A program made the translations under genes and the position numbers. A DNA stretch of 64,000 nt from Nocardia vermiculata NBRC 100427 (GTDB taxonomy: Bacteria; Actinomycetota; Actinomycetes; Mycobacteriales; Mycobacteriaceae), in assembly GCF_001613265.1 (NCBI RefSeq), contig NZ_BDCA01000007.1, positions 186,001 through 250,000 of the forward strand. Reading direction: 5' to 3'. The notes under the pieces were generated by a model. That model did not search any database. It worked only from the letters and a program-made list of their open reading frames with translations, and had not been told where the DNA came from. This document shows, one piece after another, positions 1 to 8,702 of this stretch (position 1 is its first letter; each line of letters begins with the position of its first letter).

Positions 1-945
1 CTGGAATCGCCCGATCTCCTGCCCCCACAGCGTGCGATTGTTCGCGTAATCGACACACAGCCGGTGACATTCGTTGATGATGCCCAGTGCCATGATTCCC
101 ACGCCGACCCGCTCGGCCACGAAACTGGCCCGGGCGCTCTCGCGGCCGTCGCCACCCTTGTGGTCCTCCGTCTCGCCCAGCAGCCGGTCACGGCTCAGGC
201 GCACATTGTCGAAGAACAGTTCACCGGTGGGCGAGGAGTGCAAACCCATCTTCTTGAACGGTTTGCCCTGGGTGAAGCCCTCCATTCCCTTGTCCAGGAC
301 GAAGGTCAGCACCTTGCGGTCGCGCTTGTCCGTCCCGTCGCCCTCGTCGAGCTTGGCGTATACGACGACCACATCGGCATAGGGGCCGTTGGTGATGAAG
401 GTCTTCTGCCCGTTGAGGATGTAGTCCTCGCCGTCGCGCTTGACGGTGGTTTTCATCCCGCCGAAGGCATCGGATCCGGAGTCGGGTTCGGTGATCGCCC
501 ACGCCGCGACTTTCTTCAGGGTGACGATATCGGCGAGCCAGCGCTGTTTCTGCGCCAGGGTGCCGCGCGACATGATCGTGGCGGCGCCGAGACCGAGCGA
601 TACCCCCATCGCCGCGACCAACCCCATGCTCACCCCGGAGATTTCGCTGACCAGCACCGCCATCAGCGACTGCTGATCACCGAACAGATCGCCACCGGAC
701 TTCTTCACACCCGAGGAATCCGCATCGACCGGTCCGGACTCGGCGGCGCGCTGTTTCGCCAGCATCTTCTCGACCGCTTCGGCGCCGAGGGCGTCGATAC
801 CGAAATCGGCGAACAACTTTCGCAGGATCGGGTACGGCGCCATCTCACCGCTGTCCAGCGCGTCGACATGAGGCCGGATCTCTTTGTCGATGAAGCCGCG
901 CACCGCCTCGCGGATCATCTCATCGGTCTCGGACCATTCGAACAT
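1..945 (-). CDS. acyl-CoA dehydrogenase, 3' part beyond the window
   Basis: Flavin-dependent acyl-CoA dehydrogenase, expected to oxidise an acyl-CoA to the 2-enoyl-CoA. The open frame runs 315 codons from ATG at 945 to the left edge without a stop, so the C-terminus is missing. Visible family signs are an N-terminal helical region (MFEWSETDEMIREAVR), the middle-domain signature around residues 150-165 (E-P-D-S-G-S-D-A-F-G-G), followed by G-x-K-x-F-I-T-N-G, and a C-terminal-domain start (ERVGVGIMALG). A GGAGGAG sequence lies about 8 bases ahead of the ATG. It is the last gene visible in the minus-strand lipid-degradation cluster, 47 bases after the SDR stop, so it probably shares its transcript. 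The substrate cannot be told from sequence. Confidence 0.9.
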   Translation of the reverse strand, partial: MFEWSETDEMIREAVRGFIDKEIRPHVDALDSGEMAPYPILRKLFADFGIDALGAEAVEKMLAKQRAAESGPVDADSSGVKKSGGDLFGDQQSLMAVLVSEISGVSMGLVAAMGVSLGLGAATIMSRGTLAQKQRWLADIVTLKKVAAWAITEPDSGSDAFGGMKTTVKRDGEDYILNGQKTFITNGPYADVVVVYAKLDEGDGTDKRDRKVLTFVLDKGMEGFTQGKPFKKMGLHSSPTGELFFDNVRLSRDRLLGETEDHKGGDGRESARASFVAERVGVGIMALGIINECHRLCVDYANNRTLWGQEIGRFQ

Positions 946-992
946 CGTTGTGCTCCTCCGGCTTCGGGGCTGTGGACTGGTTGTGCACGAGA

Positions 993-1862
993 TCAAGGCA
1001 GGCGGCCCGCGATATCGTCGATCTCCCACGGACCGTCTGTTTCGATGGTCTTCACGTCGTGCCAGCCGCCCAGTTCCGAGATCGCACCACCCTGCACCGC
1101 GAACACCTTGCCGGTCAGCGGGCATTTATCGGTAGCCAGATAGGCGACCAGCGGCGAAATATTGGCCGGGCTGAAGGCGTCGAACTCGCCCTCGGGCACC
1201 TCGGCCGCGAAGATCGCACCCATCCCGGGGGTGGCCAGTGTCAATCGGGTGCGAGCCATGGGGGCGATCGCATTGACCCGCACCCCGTAGCGTTCCAGTT
1301 CCTCGGCCGCCACCAGTGTCATTGCCGCGATACCGGCCTTGGCGGCCCCGTAGTTCACCTGCCCGGCGTTGGGCAGCGTGACACCCGAGGCCGAGGCCGT
1401 ATTGACCACCGCGGCCTGCGGCTGCCGACCGGCCTTGGATTCCTGCTTCCAGTACGCCGCCGCATGCCGGAGCACATTGAAATGACCCTTGAGATGGACG
1501 GCGATCACCGCATCCCACTGCAATTCCTCGAGCGAGGCAATGAATCCGTCCCGCAGAATTCCGGCATTGTTGACGACCACATCGAGCCGGCCGAACTCGG
1601 CGAGGGCCTGGTCGACCAGATTCTGCGCGCCGTCCCACAGCGCGACGTTGCCGGAGTTGGCGACGGCCTTACCGCCGGCCGCCCGAATCTCGTCGACGAC
1701 ATCCTGCGCAGGTCCGGTATCGGCGCCCTCGCCCGCATTGCTGCCGCCCAGATCGTTCACCACGACCGAAGCGCCTTCCCGGGCGAACAGCAGCGCATGT
1801 TCGCGGCCGATGCCCCGGCCAGCTCCGGTGATGACGGCCACCCGCCCATCCAATGCACCCAT
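993..1862 (-). CDS. SDR-family 3-hydroxyacyl-CoA dehydrogenase-like protein
   Basis: A 289-residue short-chain dehydrogenase. It has the NAD(P)-binding motif T-G-A-G-R-G-I-G near the N-terminus, N-N-A-G in the middle and the catalytic Y-G-A-A-K. The acidic patch after strand 2 (VVVNDLGG) favours NAD(H), and this form resembles the dehydrogenase domain of peroxisomal multifunctional enzyme 2. I start it at ATG 1862 because GAGGAG lies 6 bases upstream; the frame is open further but that stretch is not family-like. It sits between a MaoC hydratase and an acyl-CoA dehydrogenase, so oxidation of a 3-hydroxyacyl-CoA in the same beta-oxidation route is the likely job. The substrate is inferred, not seen. 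Confidence 0.88.
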   Translation of the reverse strand: MGALDGRVAVITGAGRGIGREHALLFAREGASVVVNDLGGSNAGEGADTGPAQDVVDEIRAAGGKAVANSGNVALWDGAQNLVDQALAEFGRLDVVVNNAGILRDGFIASLEELQWDAVIAVHLKGHFNVLRHAAAYWKQESKAGRQPQAAVVNTASASGVTLPNAGQVNYGAAKAGIAAMTLVAAEELERYGVRVNAIAPMARTRLTLATPGMGAIFAAEVPEGEFDAFSPANISPLVAYLATDKCPLTGKVFAVQGGAISELGGWHDVKTIETDGPWEIDDIAGRLP

Positions 1863-1928
1863 AAAGCTCTCCTCGAATAGTGTTAGTTGTGATTCACTGC
1901 GGCGCAGCGATTTCCGCGCCACGAATCG

Positions 1929-2807
1929 CTATCGGTCGACGACGATCGCCAGGCCGTCGGTGAGCACGAAGTCGTCGCCGCGCGCGGTACGGAATGCGTA
2001 GGTGGTCTCGGAGCCGGCGGAGCCGACCCGGCAGATCCGGGTCTCGAGATCGTCGCCCGGGAACACCATCTTGGAAAAACGCACCGCGAAACGCCGCAGC
2101 CGATGCACATCCGAGCCCGCCACCTCGGTGAGGACCGCCCACGAGGACATCGCCATCGTGCACAGACCATGGGCGATGATGCCGGGCAGGCCGGCATCCT
2201 TGGCCACCTGGTCGTCCAGATGCAGCGGCACCGGATCGCCGGACGCCGGTGCGTAGCGGAAGGTTTGATCGGCATCGACGTGCTGGGACACCGTCGCTAC
2301 AGCCGGCTCGTCGGCCCAGGCGGGATCGAATTTGTGCGCGGGCCCCGCCACACCGACCCGCTCCCCCACATCGATATTACGGAAGAACGCGGTGAGGTAC
2401 TGCTCGTTCACCAGTTCGCCATCCTCGGCGCGGCATTCGATGTGGATGGTGATCGTGGTGCCGTTCTCGCGGCCCTCGTAGCCGACTGCGCGGGCACGCG
2501 AGCTCAGCCGATCACCGGGACGGATAGGACGATGGAAGTGAAAATCCTGTTCGCCGTGGACGACTCGGCCGAATATGTCCATCGGGACGACGTCGATCAC
2601 CGGCATCATCATCGCCTCGAAGACGGGAACGATGGCGAACACCGGCGGGGCGATATCGCCGGCCAGGTGAGCGGTGATCGGATCGTTGGTCGCGGCGGCG
2701 TATTCGGCGATCCGGTCGCGGGTGACCTCGAAGTGTTCCGTGTCGGACCAGACGTTCAAGCCGCTCGCATCGAATTTCACCGACTGTGAGGATGTTTCGG
2801 TCGTCAT
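1929..2807 (-). CDS. MaoC-family double-hotdog 2-enoyl-CoA hydratase
   Basis: A 292-residue protein with two hotdog folds, the size of mycobacterial HtdY/type-2 hydratases. The C-terminal half carries the hydratase-2 signature: F-R-Y-A-P-A-S-G-D-P-V-P-L-H, then D, and I-I-A-H-G. The Asp and His of the SGDPVPLHLD segment are the expected catalytic pair. The N-terminal half (residues about 20-150) looks like the non-catalytic, substrate-holding hotdog. It would hydrate trans-2-enoyl-CoA to the (R)-3-hydroxyacyl-CoA. The ATG at 2807 has AGGAGG upstream, and the gene begins 15 bases after the SRPBCC stop, so they are almost certainly one operon. Confidence 0.92.
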   Translation of the reverse strand: MTTETSSQSVKFDASGLNVWSDTEHFEVTRDRIAEYAAATNDPITAHLAGDIAPPVFAIVPVFEAMMMPVIDVVPMDIFGRVVHGEQDFHFHRPIRPGDRLSSRARAVGYEGRENGTTITIHIECRAEDGELVNEQYLTAFFRNIDVGERVGVAGPAHKFDPAWADEPAVATVSQHVDADQTFRYAPASGDPVPLHLDDQVAKDAGLPGIIAHGLCTMAMSSWAVLTEVAGSDVHRLRRFAVRFSKMVFPGDDLETRICRVGSAGSETTYAFRTARGDDFVLTDGLAIVVDR

Positions 2808-2822
2808 GGCCGGCCTCCTTCG

Positions 2823-3257
2823 TCAGGCGGTCGCGAGTGCGTCGAGTTGACCGAGGGTCTTGTCCAGCTGACCCGCGCCGTCCTTTTCGACTGCCTTACC
2901 GAGGGCGCCCTTGATGAGTGCACCCTCGAAATCACCGGAGACCGAGAAGGTGCTACCGCCTTCGTTCGGCGCGATGTCGAACGCGAAACGCACCTTCACT
3001 CCCGCCATACCGGTGCCGGTGAGTACCAGGTTGTTGGGCGAATCGACCTCCTCCACAACCCATTCCATCTTGTTCGCCATGCCGAGCATCATGATCTTGG
3101 CGACCAGCTTCGAGCCGGTGGTCAACGTGGCGGGTGGCTCCTCCATCCAGCGTTCGTGAATGGTGAACCATTTGTCCCAGGTCTGCGGATCCGACACCAC
3201 TGCCCACAGGGCGTCGGGGGTGGCCGCGAGATTCTTGGTGGCTTCGATGTGGCCCAT
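2823..3257 (-). CDS. SRPBCC (START-like) small-molecule binding protein
   Basis: A 144-residue single-domain protein of the polyketide cyclase/dehydrase-like SRPBCC superfamily. It has the usual opening (IEATKNLAATPDALWAVVSD), an internal W-D-K-W, alternating strands, and a long C-terminal helix (residues about 112-142). These folds form a hydrophobic cavity for lipids or sterols. No enzyme motif is visible. Its place inside a beta-oxidation cluster, 26 bases after the thiolase-like gene and 15 before the hydratase, suggests that it carries or processes an intermediate; that is inference. ATG at 3257 is preceded by GAGGAG. Confidence 0.85.
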   Translation of the reverse strand: MGHIEATKNLAATPDALWAVVSDPQTWDKWFTIHERWMEEPPATLTTGSKLVAKIMMLGMANKMEWVVEEVDSPNNLVLTGTGMAGVKVRFAFDIAPNEGGSTFSVSGDFEGALIKGALGKAVEKDGAGQLDKTLGQLDALATA

Positions 3258-3283
3258 ATCGATACTCCTCGTGGTGGTGGGGG

Positions 3284-4501
3284 TCAGCGGTCGGCGCGCT
3301 GGTAGGCGGTGATTACTGCGGCGCCGCCGAGCCCGATGTTGTGGCCCAGTCCGGCGGTTACGCCCTCGACCTGCCGTTTGTCGGCGTCTCCGCGCAGCTG
3401 CCAGGTCAGCTCACTGCATTGCGCCAGGCCGGTGGCGCCCAGCGGATGCCCCTTGGAGATGAGGCCGCCGGAGGGATTCACCACCCAACGGCCGCCGTAG
3501 GTCGTCTGTCCTTCGTCGACGAGACTGCCCGCCTGGCCTTCGCCACACAGTCCCAGCGCCTCGTAGAGCAGCAGTTCGTTAGCGGAGAAGCAGTCGTGCA
3601 GTTCGATGACCTGGAAATCCTGCGGGCCGAGCCCGCACTGGTCGTAGACCTGCTGTGCGGCTTTAACATTCATGTCGTAGCCGATGAGATTCTTGGCGGT
3701 ACCGTCGAAGGTGGAGGCGAAATCCGTGGTCATCGACTGGCCGACGATCTCGATTGCGCGCCCGGACAGGTCGTGCCGGTCGACGAACTCCTCCGAGGCC
3801 ACGATCACCGCTCCCGAACCGTCCGAGGTCGGTGAGCACTGCAGCTTGGTGAGCGGATCGTAGATCATCCGCGAGGCCAGGATGTCGTCGAGCGAATATT
3901 TGTCCTGGAACTGCGAATACGGGTTGTTCACCGAATGCTTGTGATTCTTGTAACCGATCTTGGCGAAGTGTTCGGCGGTGGTGCCGAACTGCTTCATGTG
4001 CTCACGGCCGGCCGCGCCGAACATCCACGGCGCCGGCGGGAACAGCACCTCGGAGATCTCGGCCAGGGCCAGCATGTGCTTGGCCATCGGCTGTTCTCGA
4101 TCGTCCCAGGTGGAGCCGAGCGAGCCCGGCTGCATCTTCTCGAAACCCAGCGCCAGGGTGCAGTCGGCGAGGCCGCCCCGGATCGCCTGTGCCGCAAGGT
4201 AGAGCGCCGTGGATCCGGTGGCGCAGTTGTTGTTCACGTTGAATACCGGGATACCGGTCATACCCAGTTCGTAGACCGCCCGCTGGCCGGAGGTCGACTC
4301 GCCGTAGACGTAGCCAACATAGGCCTGCTGAATCTCGCGGTAGTCGAGACCGGCGTCGTCGAGCGCCTTCGTGCCCGACTCGCGAGCCATATCCGGGTAG
4401 TCCCAGGCCCGGGTCGTGCCGTCGTCCGCAGTGACCTGGCGGCGTCCCGGTTTCTCGAATTTCGTCATTCCGACGCCGACGACATAGACCTTGTTCGCCA
4501 T
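3284..4501 (-). CDS. ltp1: SCP-x-type thiolase / lipid-transfer protein Ltp1
   Basis: A 405-residue thiolase-fold protein whose wording closely follows mycobacterial Ltp1 (Rv2790c). It opens with [18 protein letters not shown], has the active-site Cys region [10 protein letters not shown], the His loop E-L-H-D-C-F-S, and the C-terminal G-H-P-L-G-A-T-G. Such proteins cleave or condense CoA esters of branched or sterol-type acyl chains. The start ATG at 4501 has GGAGGAG 5 bases upstream; the open frame extends to 4624 but the extra residues read as promoter DNA. It is the first gene of the cluster and carries the only clear promoter/operator (4574-4602). Confidence 0.93.
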   Translation of the reverse strand: MANKVYVVGVGMTKFEKPGRRQVTADDGTTRAWDYPDMARESGTKALDDAGLDYREIQQAYVGYVYGESTSGQRAVYELGMTGIPVFNVNNNCATGSTALYLAAQAIRGGLADCTLALGFEKMQPGSLGSTWDDREQPMAKHMLALAEISEVLFPPAPWMFGAAGREHMKQFGTTAEHFAKIGYKNHKHSVNNPYSQFQDKYSLDDILASRMIYDPLTKLQCSPTSDGSGAVIVASEEFVDRHDLSGRAIEIVGQSMTTDFASTFDGTAKNLIGYDMNVKAAQQVYDQCGLGPQDFQVIELHDCFSANELLLYEALGLCGEGQAGSLVDEGQTTYGGRWVVNPSGGLISKGHPLGATGLAQCSELTWQLRGDADKRQVEGVTAGLGHNIGLGGAAVITAYQRADR

Positions 4502-4862
4502 CGAACTCCTCCCATCGGCCGCCCCGCAGAAGCGGGCGGCGGTCGCTGATCCGTTCCGATCACCGTAGAAACAAACATACGAAGCTGTATGTAAATACGC
4601 AATAGCAGGTTCCGAGTACGGCAAGAATCGGGCGGTCCACGCAGGTCAAAAGTTTGTACTGATACATACCTCGAGGGGCGGGAGCACACTCGATGACACC
4701 TATCGGCGAGGCAGAACGGCATGTATTGCACGCTTCGGCGCTGTGCCGTGAGTACGTGACGCGAACCGGGCGCGCCGGCGGCACGCACCGATCCGGGCGA
4801 GTCTCAGCGACTCCGGCGCCGGTTCAGCCGAGCCGTCGGCACTGCCTCGACGTATCGGCAGG
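4502..4862. other. intergenic region between tetR and ltp1
   Basis: A 361-base gap without a convincing gene; short frames here lack family-like sequence. The stretch nearest ltp1 (about 4560-4670) is clearly richer in A and T than its surroundings and holds the ltp1 promoter/operator. A further single half-site copy (ACATAC) is seen near 4663. The part near the tetR stop is ordinary high-GC spacer. Confidence 0.7.
4574..4602 (-). promoter_or_regulatory. ltp1 promoter with overlapping palindromic operator
   Basis: Reading the minus strand there is a -35-like TTGCGT (4602-4597), a 17-base spacer and a -10-like TATGTT (4579-4574), about 70 bases before the ltp1 ATG. A perfect inverted repeat, ACATAC-N6-GTATGT (4575-4592), covers the -10 box and half of the spacer. 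That is where a repressor would block RNA polymerase. The neighbouring TetR gene is the obvious candidate binder. One half-site also occurs just upstream of tetR (5544-5549). Confidence 0.6.
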
Positions 4863-5525
4863 CTACTGCTCGGAGGCCGGCTCCCGGTCGCCCCCTAGGC
4901 CCGGCAATGCCACCTGGGCGGCGAGCCGCAACTGCGCCGCGGCACGCCGCCAGCGCCGATGCGCGCGCTCGGGATCCGAGGAGACGAAGTTCGACACCAG
5001 AATCCCACGCAAGGTATCCATCGCGGTGTAGGCGAAATCACGAACTTCCTTGCGCCGCATCTCGTCCGGAACCAGTTGGGAGACCGCCAGCAACACCGCG
5101 TTGTTGACGAACGGTTCCACCTTCTCGACCTCGGCCGCCAGCACGGGATCGGTTCGTCCCGCGACCCACAACTCCATCGCGGCGATGAACAGCGGCCCCT
5201 GGTGCAGATCCCACATGGCGTCCAGGGTGGTGCCGATCGGGTCGTCGCCGACGCGCAACCGGCCCAGCTCCTTCATCGCAGCCTCGGTGCGCCGCTGGGC
5301 CAGATGCGAGATCGCGGCGACGACCAGATCAGTCTTGGAGCCGAAATGATGCACTTGCGCGCCTCGGGTCACCCCTGCCCGCTCGGCCACCCGCGGCGTG
5401 GTGGTGCCGGCGTAGCCGAATTCGACGAGACACTCGATGGTCGCATCGAGCAGGCGAACACGCATCTCACTGCTGCGTTGTTCCTGCGTGCGGCGCGGCG
5501 GCCTGCCGGTGAGTGATCTGGCCAT
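4863..5525 (-). CDS. TetR-family transcriptional regulator
   Basis: A 220-residue TetR repressor. The N-terminal helix-turn-helix (residues about 22-68) reads RLLDATIECLVEFGYAGTTT, then a recognition helix GVTRGAQVHHFGSK. The C-terminal part is an all-helical ligand domain with no recognisable ligand type. ATG at 5525 has no strong ribosome site. The gene lies 39 bases after the MFS gene on the same strand and upstream of the ltp1 cluster. A half-site ACATAC at 5544-5549 near its own start fits autoregulation. It could control the lipid cluster, the efflux gene, or both. Confidence 0.88.
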   Translation of the reverse strand: MARSLTGRPPRRTQEQRSSEMRVRLLDATIECLVEFGYAGTTTPRVAERAGVTRGAQVHHFGSKTDLVVAAISHLAQRRTEAAMKELGRLRVGDDPIGTTLDAMWDLHQGPLFIAAMELWVAGRTDPVLAAEVEKVEPFVNNAVLLAVSQLVPDEMRRKEVRDFAYTAMDTLRGILVSNFVSSDPERAHRRWRRAAAQLRLAAQVALPGLGGDREPASEQ

Positions 5526-5564
5526 TCCGGAAATCTTACACTTACATACAGGATTGAACGAAAC

Positions 5565-6890
5565 TCATCCTGCGGCCGGACGGCGGGCGAGCCAGGTGGT
5601 GAGCGTGAAGAGCAGCACGCCCGCTACCGCCAGGCCGGCACCGACCACCGCCGGAGCGGTGTAGCCGAGCCCGGCCGCGATCACCATGCCGCCCAGCCAC
5701 GCCCCGGCCGCGTTCGCGATATTGAGCGCGGCGTGATTGAGCGCCGCCGCCAGCGTCTGCGCGTCGTGCGCGACATCCATGAGCCGGGTCTGCAAACCGG
5801 GAGCGATCGCCGCACCGGAGGCACCGACGAGGAACGCGCCGACACCCGCGGTGAACGGATTGTGCGCCGCGGCGACGAACCCGGCGAGGATCACGACCAT
5901 CGCGACCAGAGCCGCGAAGATCGAACGATCCACGCCACGGTCGGCGAGCACACCGCCGACGATATTGCCGGCCACCATGCCGAGCCCGAACAGCGCCAGC
6001 ACGATCGGGACCAGGCCCTGCGCCAGGCCGGCGACGTCGGTGAGAGTCGAGGTGATGTAGGTGTACACCGCGAACATGCCGCCGAATCCGACCGCACCCA
6101 CCACCAGGGTCAGCAGCACCTGTGGGCGGCGCAGGGCACCCAGTTCGGTACGTGGATCGGTGATACGGATCCCGGTCAGGTCGGGCACATACCGCGCGAT
6201 CGCAGCCACGGTCGCCAACCCGATGACCGCCACCACGACATAGGCGTCACGCCAGCCCAGGCTCTGCCCCAGCCAGGTCGCGGCAGGAACCCCCACCACA
6301 TTGGCCGCACTCAGGCCTAGCATGACCGCGGCGACCGCTTTGGCGCGCTGCCCCACCGGGGCCAGCGAGGCCGCCGCCAGCGACGCCACCCCGAAGTAGG
6401 CACCGTGGGGAAGTCCGGCGACGAACCGGGCGCCGACCAGGGTCGGGAACACCGGCGCCAGCACCGAGGCGATATTGCCCACGGTGAAGGCGATCATCAA
6501 CGCGATCAGCAGACGTTTACGGGGAACGCGCGCGCACAACGCTGCGATCAGTGGTGCTCCGACCACCACTCCCAGCGCATAGGCCGAGACCGCATGGCCG
6601 GCAGTGGGCTCGGTGACGTGCAGATCCGCGGCGATATCGGGAAGCAGGCCCATCGTGACGAACTCGGTGGTGCCGATACCGAATCCGCCGAGCGCCAGGG
6701 CGAGCATGGCCGGGATGTGCCAGCCGGCTCGCGGCTGCGCCGCCTCCGCGCCGACCTGGATCGTGCCCGCGGCGGAGGCAGCGGACAGGTCGTGCTCTGC
6801 GGGCGCAGCGATCGTGGCTACCGCTGGATCGGTGACCGCTTCGGTCGACGCAGCGGGAACAGATGTCGCGGCGGGAGCAGAGTTGGCCAT
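5565..6890 (-). CDS. MFS transporter, DHA1 drug-efflux type
   Basis: A 12-helix major facilitator (441 residues from ATG 6890) resembling the AraJ/Cmr sugar-efflux and chloramphenicol-resistance branch. Visible signs are GFGIGTTEFVTMGLLPDI in helix 1, RVPRKRLLIALM after helix 2, and a G-rich helix 5. About 75 residues of low-complexity Ala/Pro/Thr sequence precede helix 1. The frame opens at GTG 6947, but codons between 6947 and 6890 (TCA, CCA, GTA, CCT) are atypical, so I prefer ATG 6890. The start remains uncertain. It is followed 39 bases later by tetR. The substrate is unknown. Confidence 0.82.
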   Translation of the reverse strand: MANSAPAATSVPAASTEAVTDPAVATIAAPAEHDLSAASAAGTIQVGAEAAQPRAGWHIPAMLALALGGFGIGTTEFVTMGLLPDIAADLHVTEPTAGHAVSAYALGVVVGAPLIAALCARVPRKRLLIALMIAFTVGNIASVLAPVFPTLVGARFVAGLPHGAYFGVASLAAASLAPVGQRAKAVAAVMLGLSAANVVGVPAATWLGQSLGWRDAYVVVAVIGLATVAAIARYVPDLTGIRITDPRTELGALRRPQVLLTLVVGAVGFGGMFAVYTYITSTLTDVAGLAQGLVPIVLALFGLGMVAGNIVGGVLADRGVDRSIFAALVAMVVILAGFVAAAHNPFTAGVGAFLVGASGAAIAPGLQTRLMDVAHDAQTLAAALNHAALNIANAAGAWLGGMVIAAGLGYTAPAVVGAGLAVAGVLLFTLTTWLARRPAAG

Positions 6891-6996
6891 AGGTGGGGCC
6901 AACGCCACGCACGCCGGCGGCGATACCAGCTCGAGTGGTGATTCCACTCACCGCGGCTGCACCCTACTGCCGGACCGGATACCTGCGGAAACAATT

Positions 6997-7037
6997 CGGG
7001 CACCCGCGGCCACCGTGAGGGTGGGGGCGGGTGCCCG
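6997..7037 (-). terminator. intrinsic terminator-like hairpin after icd
   Basis: Arms CGGGCACCCGC (6997-7007) and GCGGGTGCCCG (7027-7037) pair perfectly over 11 bases, and the loop has its own CCACC/GGTGG pairing. On the minus strand the stem is followed by GAATTGTTT, a modest U-rich tail. It lies 46 bases after the icd stop, so it probably ends that transcript before the MFS gene. Confidence 0.6.
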
Positions 7038-7083
7038 GGTAGATCTATCGGCCGATCCGGATCCCGGTCCGGCCGACCTGCAC

Positions 7084-8301
7084 TCAGCTCAGTTCGCGCG
7101 CCAGGTTGGCATCGAGCACACCGAGGAATTCCTCGGTGGTCAGGTAGCCCTGGTTGCCACCGACCAGCAGCGCCAGATCCTTGGTCATCTGGCCGCTCTC
7201 GACGGTCTTGATGACCACATCCTCGAGGGTCTGTGCGAAGCCGATCAGCTCGGGGTTGTTGTCCAGCTTGCCGCGATGAGCCAGGCCACGCGTCCACGCG
7301 AAGATCGAGGCGATCGGGTTGGTGGAGGTGGGCTTGCCCTGCTGGTGCTGGCGGAAATGCCGGGTGACGGTGCCGTGGGCAGCCTCGGCCTCACAGGTCT
7401 TGCCGTCCGGGGTGAGCAGCACCGAGGTCATCAGGCCCAGCGAGCCGAAGCCCTGCGCCACGGTGTCGGACTGCACGTCGCCGTCGTAGTTCTTGCAGGC
7501 CCAGACGTAGCCGCCCTCCCACTTGAGCGCGGAGGCGACCATGTCGTCGATCAGGCGGTGCTCGTAGGTGAGGCCTGCGGCCTCGAACTCCTGCTTGAAC
7601 TCGTTTTCGTAGATCTCCTGGAAGGTGTCCTTGAACATGCCGTCGTAGGCCTTCAGGATGGTGTTCTTGGTCGACATGTAGACCGGGTAGTTCTGCTGCA
7701 GGCCGTAGTTCAGCGAGGCCCGCGCGAAGTCCTCGATGGACTTCTTGAAGTTGTACATGCCCATGACGACGCCGCCGTCCTCGGGCATCTTCACCACTTC
7801 GTGGACGATCGGCTCGGAGCCGTCCTCCGGGGTGAACTGCAGCGTGACGGTGCCGGCCTGATGCACCTTGAAGTCGGTGGCGCGGTACTGGTCGCCGAAG
7901 GCGTGGCGGCCGATGATGATCGGCTTGCTCCAGCCCGGTACCAGACGCGGCACATTGGAGATGATGATCGGCGCACGGAAGATGGTGCCGCCGAGAATGT
8001 TACGAATCGTGCCGTTCGGCGAACGCCACATCTTCTTGAGGCCGAACTCCTCGACACGCGCCTCATCGGGGGTGATGGTGGCGCATTTGACGCCGACGCC
8101 GTACTTCTTGATGGCGTTGGCCGCATCGACCGTGACCTGATCGTCGGTCTTGTCGCGCGATTCGATACCGAGGTCGTAGTACTCGATGTTCACATCGAGG
8201 TACGGGTGGATCAGCTTGTCCTTGATGAACTGCCAGATGATCCGGGTCATTTCGTCGCCATCGAGTTCGACGACGGTCCCTTCAACCTTGATCTTGGACA
8301 T
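7084..8301 (-). CDS. icd: NADP-dependent isocitrate dehydrogenase
   Basis: A 405-residue homodimeric, eukaryote-type NADP isocitrate dehydrogenase, which converts isocitrate to 2-oxoglutarate, CO2 and NADPH in the TCA cycle. Visible landmarks are [19 protein letters not shown] at the start, the substrate-loop Ser in [10 protein letters not shown], and [11 protein letters not shown] near residue 305-315, the NADP-binding segment. The length matches mycobacterial Icd1 (about 409). ATG 8301 has AGGAGG 9 bases upstream; the longer frame to 8391 is spacer. The gene is divergent from the metX leader. Confidence 0.97.
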   Translation of the reverse strand: MSKIKVEGTVVELDGDEMTRIIWQFIKDKLIHPYLDVNIEYYDLGIESRDKTDDQVTVDAANAIKKYGVGVKCATITPDEARVEEFGLKKMWRSPNGTIRNILGGTIFRAPIIISNVPRLVPGWSKPIIIGRHAFGDQYRATDFKVHQAGTVTLQFTPEDGSEPIVHEVVKMPEDGGVVMGMYNFKKSIEDFARASLNYGLQQNYPVYMSTKNTILKAYDGMFKDTFQEIYENEFKQEFEAAGLTYEHRLIDDMVASALKWEGGYVWACKNYDGDVQSDTVAQGFGSLGLMTSVLLTPDGKTCEAEAAHGTVTRHFRQHQQGKPTSTNPIASIFAWTRGLAHRGKLDNNPELIGFAQTLEDVVIKTVESGQMTKDLALLVGGNQGYLTTEEFLGVLDANLARELS

Positions 8302-8563
8302 GGATCTTCGTGTCCTCCTAAGGAAGGTGTGCTCCCATTGCACGGCTAGGCGAGCACGCTTGTGAGCGGACCCCAGCTGTTCAACAGACAACGTATACGC
8401 CCCGCGTTGTCCACGAGACGCCTGGTGCTAAACAAGACAAGCGTACTGGTGCGCTGTGTCTCAAAGACAGGGGCCATCCCATTGAGAGATAGCCACGTCA
8501 CACCGCCCAGGATCACCGCCGGTTCGGCCGAGCCCAAATCTCGACCCCGCCGCGGGCGATTGT

Positions 8564-8577
8564 TACCATCCACAGCA
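8564..8577 (+). promoter_or_regulatory. -10 box and start region for the metX leader
   Basis: TACCAT at 8564-8569 is a typical actinobacterial -10 (TANNNT). Seven bases later, at about 8577, the transcript would begin exactly at the 5' edge of the riboswitch (AGGTCATGAG). No clear -35 is seen. Confidence 0.55.
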
Positions 8578-8702
8578 GGTCATGAGTGCCAGTGCCAAGC
8601 CCCGGCTCGCTGGCCGGCAACCCTCCAGGTCCGGTGGGGTGCTCCGGGTGATTGACCGGGCCCTCGAGAGCCGAGGGCAAGCGCGACCATCAGGAGTCAC
8701 AA
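8577..8702 (+). promoter_or_regulatory. SAM-IV riboswitch controlling the metX transcript
   Basis: The sequence from 8577 to about 8658 matches the actinobacterial SAM-IV aptamer as I know it: GGTCATGAGTGCCAG, then CAAGCCCCGGCT, GCTGGCCGGCAACCCTCC, and GGTGGGGTGC. The closing helix pairs GGTCA (8578-8582) with TGACC (8653-8657). Directly after it a strong hairpin, GCCCTCG/CGAGGGC (8660-8678), could be part of the aptamer or the expression platform. A Shine-Dalgarno AGGAG (8692-8696) and GTG (8703) follow, so translational control of the first ORF is likely. SAM binding would lower methionine synthesis. Confidence 0.88.

Noticed and set aside
6604..8349. 581-codon plus-strand frame opposite icd
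   Set aside because: It covers the conserved isocitrate dehydrogenase in antisense; no family resemblance.
8577..8660. SAM-I or cobalamin riboswitch instead of SAM-IV
   Set aside because: The order GGTCATGAG...GCCGGCAACC...GGTGGGGTGC with a short closing helix fits SAM-IV; the SAM-I second hairpin is absent and no cobalamin box is seen.
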